A program made the translations under genes and the position numbers. A stretch of DNA of 64,000 nucleotides, taken from Corallium rubrum (lineage: Eukaryota; Cnidaria; Anthozoa; Scleralcyonacea; Coralliidae). The notes beneath the pieces were generated by a model. The model ran no database searches and had not been told where the DNA came from. It saw only the letters and a list, made by a program, of their open reading frames with translations. Each line of letters opens with the position of its first letter. Position 1 is the first letter of the stretch. The stretch spans positions 22,501 to 86,500 of the forward strand of contig CAXIUP010000192.1 in the NCBI GenBank assembly GCA_964035015.1. Reading direction: 5' to 3'. Of the stretch, positions 63,431 through 64,000 are shown piece by piece.

Positions 63431-64000
63431 TAGACTAAATATTAGTTTGTAGTATTTTCCCTATGGTACTTGTGCTTAAGTAATTATTCTACTCAGTTTT
63501 ATGTGTCACCACGTGTCACCAACATGTCACCAGACATGTCACCCAGATAACTGCACTTGATACATGGAAAATCAACGTGTCACAACGTGTCACCAAACTT
63601 TCTATAAAGTAAATATATACCTTACTTATACTGATAGTGGTGACATGTGGTGACACGTTGGTTTACAGCAATTTCAACACACTAAATTTGGTGACACGTT
63701 GGTGACACGTTGGTGCCACGTGGTGACGCGTGATAACTCATTGTTTCATACACTATCGTTTGAATCGGCTTCAGACCCTACAATCCTGGACCAAAATAGT
63801 GGCAAAAACCAGTTCTTTCTTCAAACTCTAACTTTCAGGGGCCCCCTCCCCCGAATGTCGACCTCCTCCCACCAATATCAATGTTTTCCTAAGTATAAAC
63901 TTTCCCAAATAACAGACTTTTTTCCATAAAAAAATCAAAAGCAAGCTCAAAGCGACAGTAATATAAAGGGAAACTCTGTTAATTTTTTTCTCTCCAAATT

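Larger units (their letters stand above)
55828..64000 (+). repeat. Tandem array of a 1.36-kb unit, six copies
   Basis: Units begin at 55828, 57195, 58558, 59916, 61276 and 62639 (periods 1367, 1363, 1358, 1360, 1363 bp) and are about 98% identical. Each contains: caatcctggacata...gtccaggattg (a roughly 220-bp block with inverted ends), the C-terminal part of a Tc1-like transposase, a GGTGACACGT inverted cluster, and a third copy of the end motif (tacaatcctggacc) about 230 bp before the next unit. The last unit reaches the window end, so the array continues beyond. Confidence 0.95.

Noticed and set aside
55606..64000. Tandem array as assembly error
   Set aside because: Units differ by copy-specific indels and substitutions (for example the stops at 62050 and 63331), so they are probably real; reads would be needed to be certain.

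Overview
The window is a stretch of animal nuclear genome that consists almost entirely of transposable elements, their relics and satellite DNA. No conventional host gene with a recognisable cellular role could be identified. The AT-rich composition, the long (TA)n tracts and the mix of elements (Penelope-like elements with GIY-YIG endonuclease, BEL/Pao, P element, hAT, Crypton-type tyrosine recombinase, THAP-DDE transposase, SAP-SWIM-YqaJ genes, R2-like LINE) suggest an invertebrate metazoan, most likely a cnidarian. This attribution is inference from the mix of families, not from a marker gene.

Layout. 1-745: an 8-bp minisatellite in homogenised variant blocks. 760-4870: an R2-like LINE split by a Penelope-like element (PLE1, 1268-3199) with a 13-bp target duplication. 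5422-7518: a 1-kb direct duplication separated by AGGATCCT repeats. 7536-9600: a RecQ-like helicase exon fragment, a palindromic MITE and a small PHD-like ORF. 9850-13170: two tandem copies of an element carrying CCACCC minisatellites, one with a possible papain-fold protease. 13194-16034: PLE2, its end interrupted by a hAT-type MITE. 17075-17335: a tandem pair of hammerhead ribozymes. 17540-19276: broken SAP-SWIM-YqaJ gene. 19284-21110: LINE tail, MITE and an inverted pair of tRNA-derived SINEs. 21296-22752: THAP/DDE transposase. 23142-24613: PLE3 with two complete hammerheads. 24686-26640: an apparently intact two-exon Crypton-like recombinase gene. 26850-32650: BEL/Pao retrotransposon interrupted by a second copy of the hAT MITE with a perfect 8-bp target duplication.

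32820-36718: a C2H2 zinc-finger gene fragment and a later exon, surrounded by about 650-bp inverted copies of a dispersed repeat. 37540-38215: an 84-bp higher-order satellite. 38240-39905: P-element transposase relic. 41485-43221: a decayed hAT element inserted in a (TA)n tract. 43816-44480: 28-bp satellite. 45049-46989: a 1.94-kb foldback element with a perfect 9-bp target duplication. 49550-55510: AGGATCCT arrays, another foldback, an ORF-less mini-PLE and three pentanucleotide satellites. 55606-64000: a tandem array of a 1.36-kb unit containing a dead Tc1-like transposase; the array runs off the window.

How the parts relate. The unifying theme is hammerhead ribozymes carried in PLE-type terminal repeats. 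I folded five complete examples by eye (17121, 17253, 23161, 24554, 26697) and found six more with minimal helix III or short stems. In PLE1, PLE2, PLE3 and the mini-PLE they sit in inverted terminal repeats, so each element carries two oppositely oriented ribozymes. Most protein-coding remains are inactivated by frameshifts; the Crypton-like recombinase is the clear exception.
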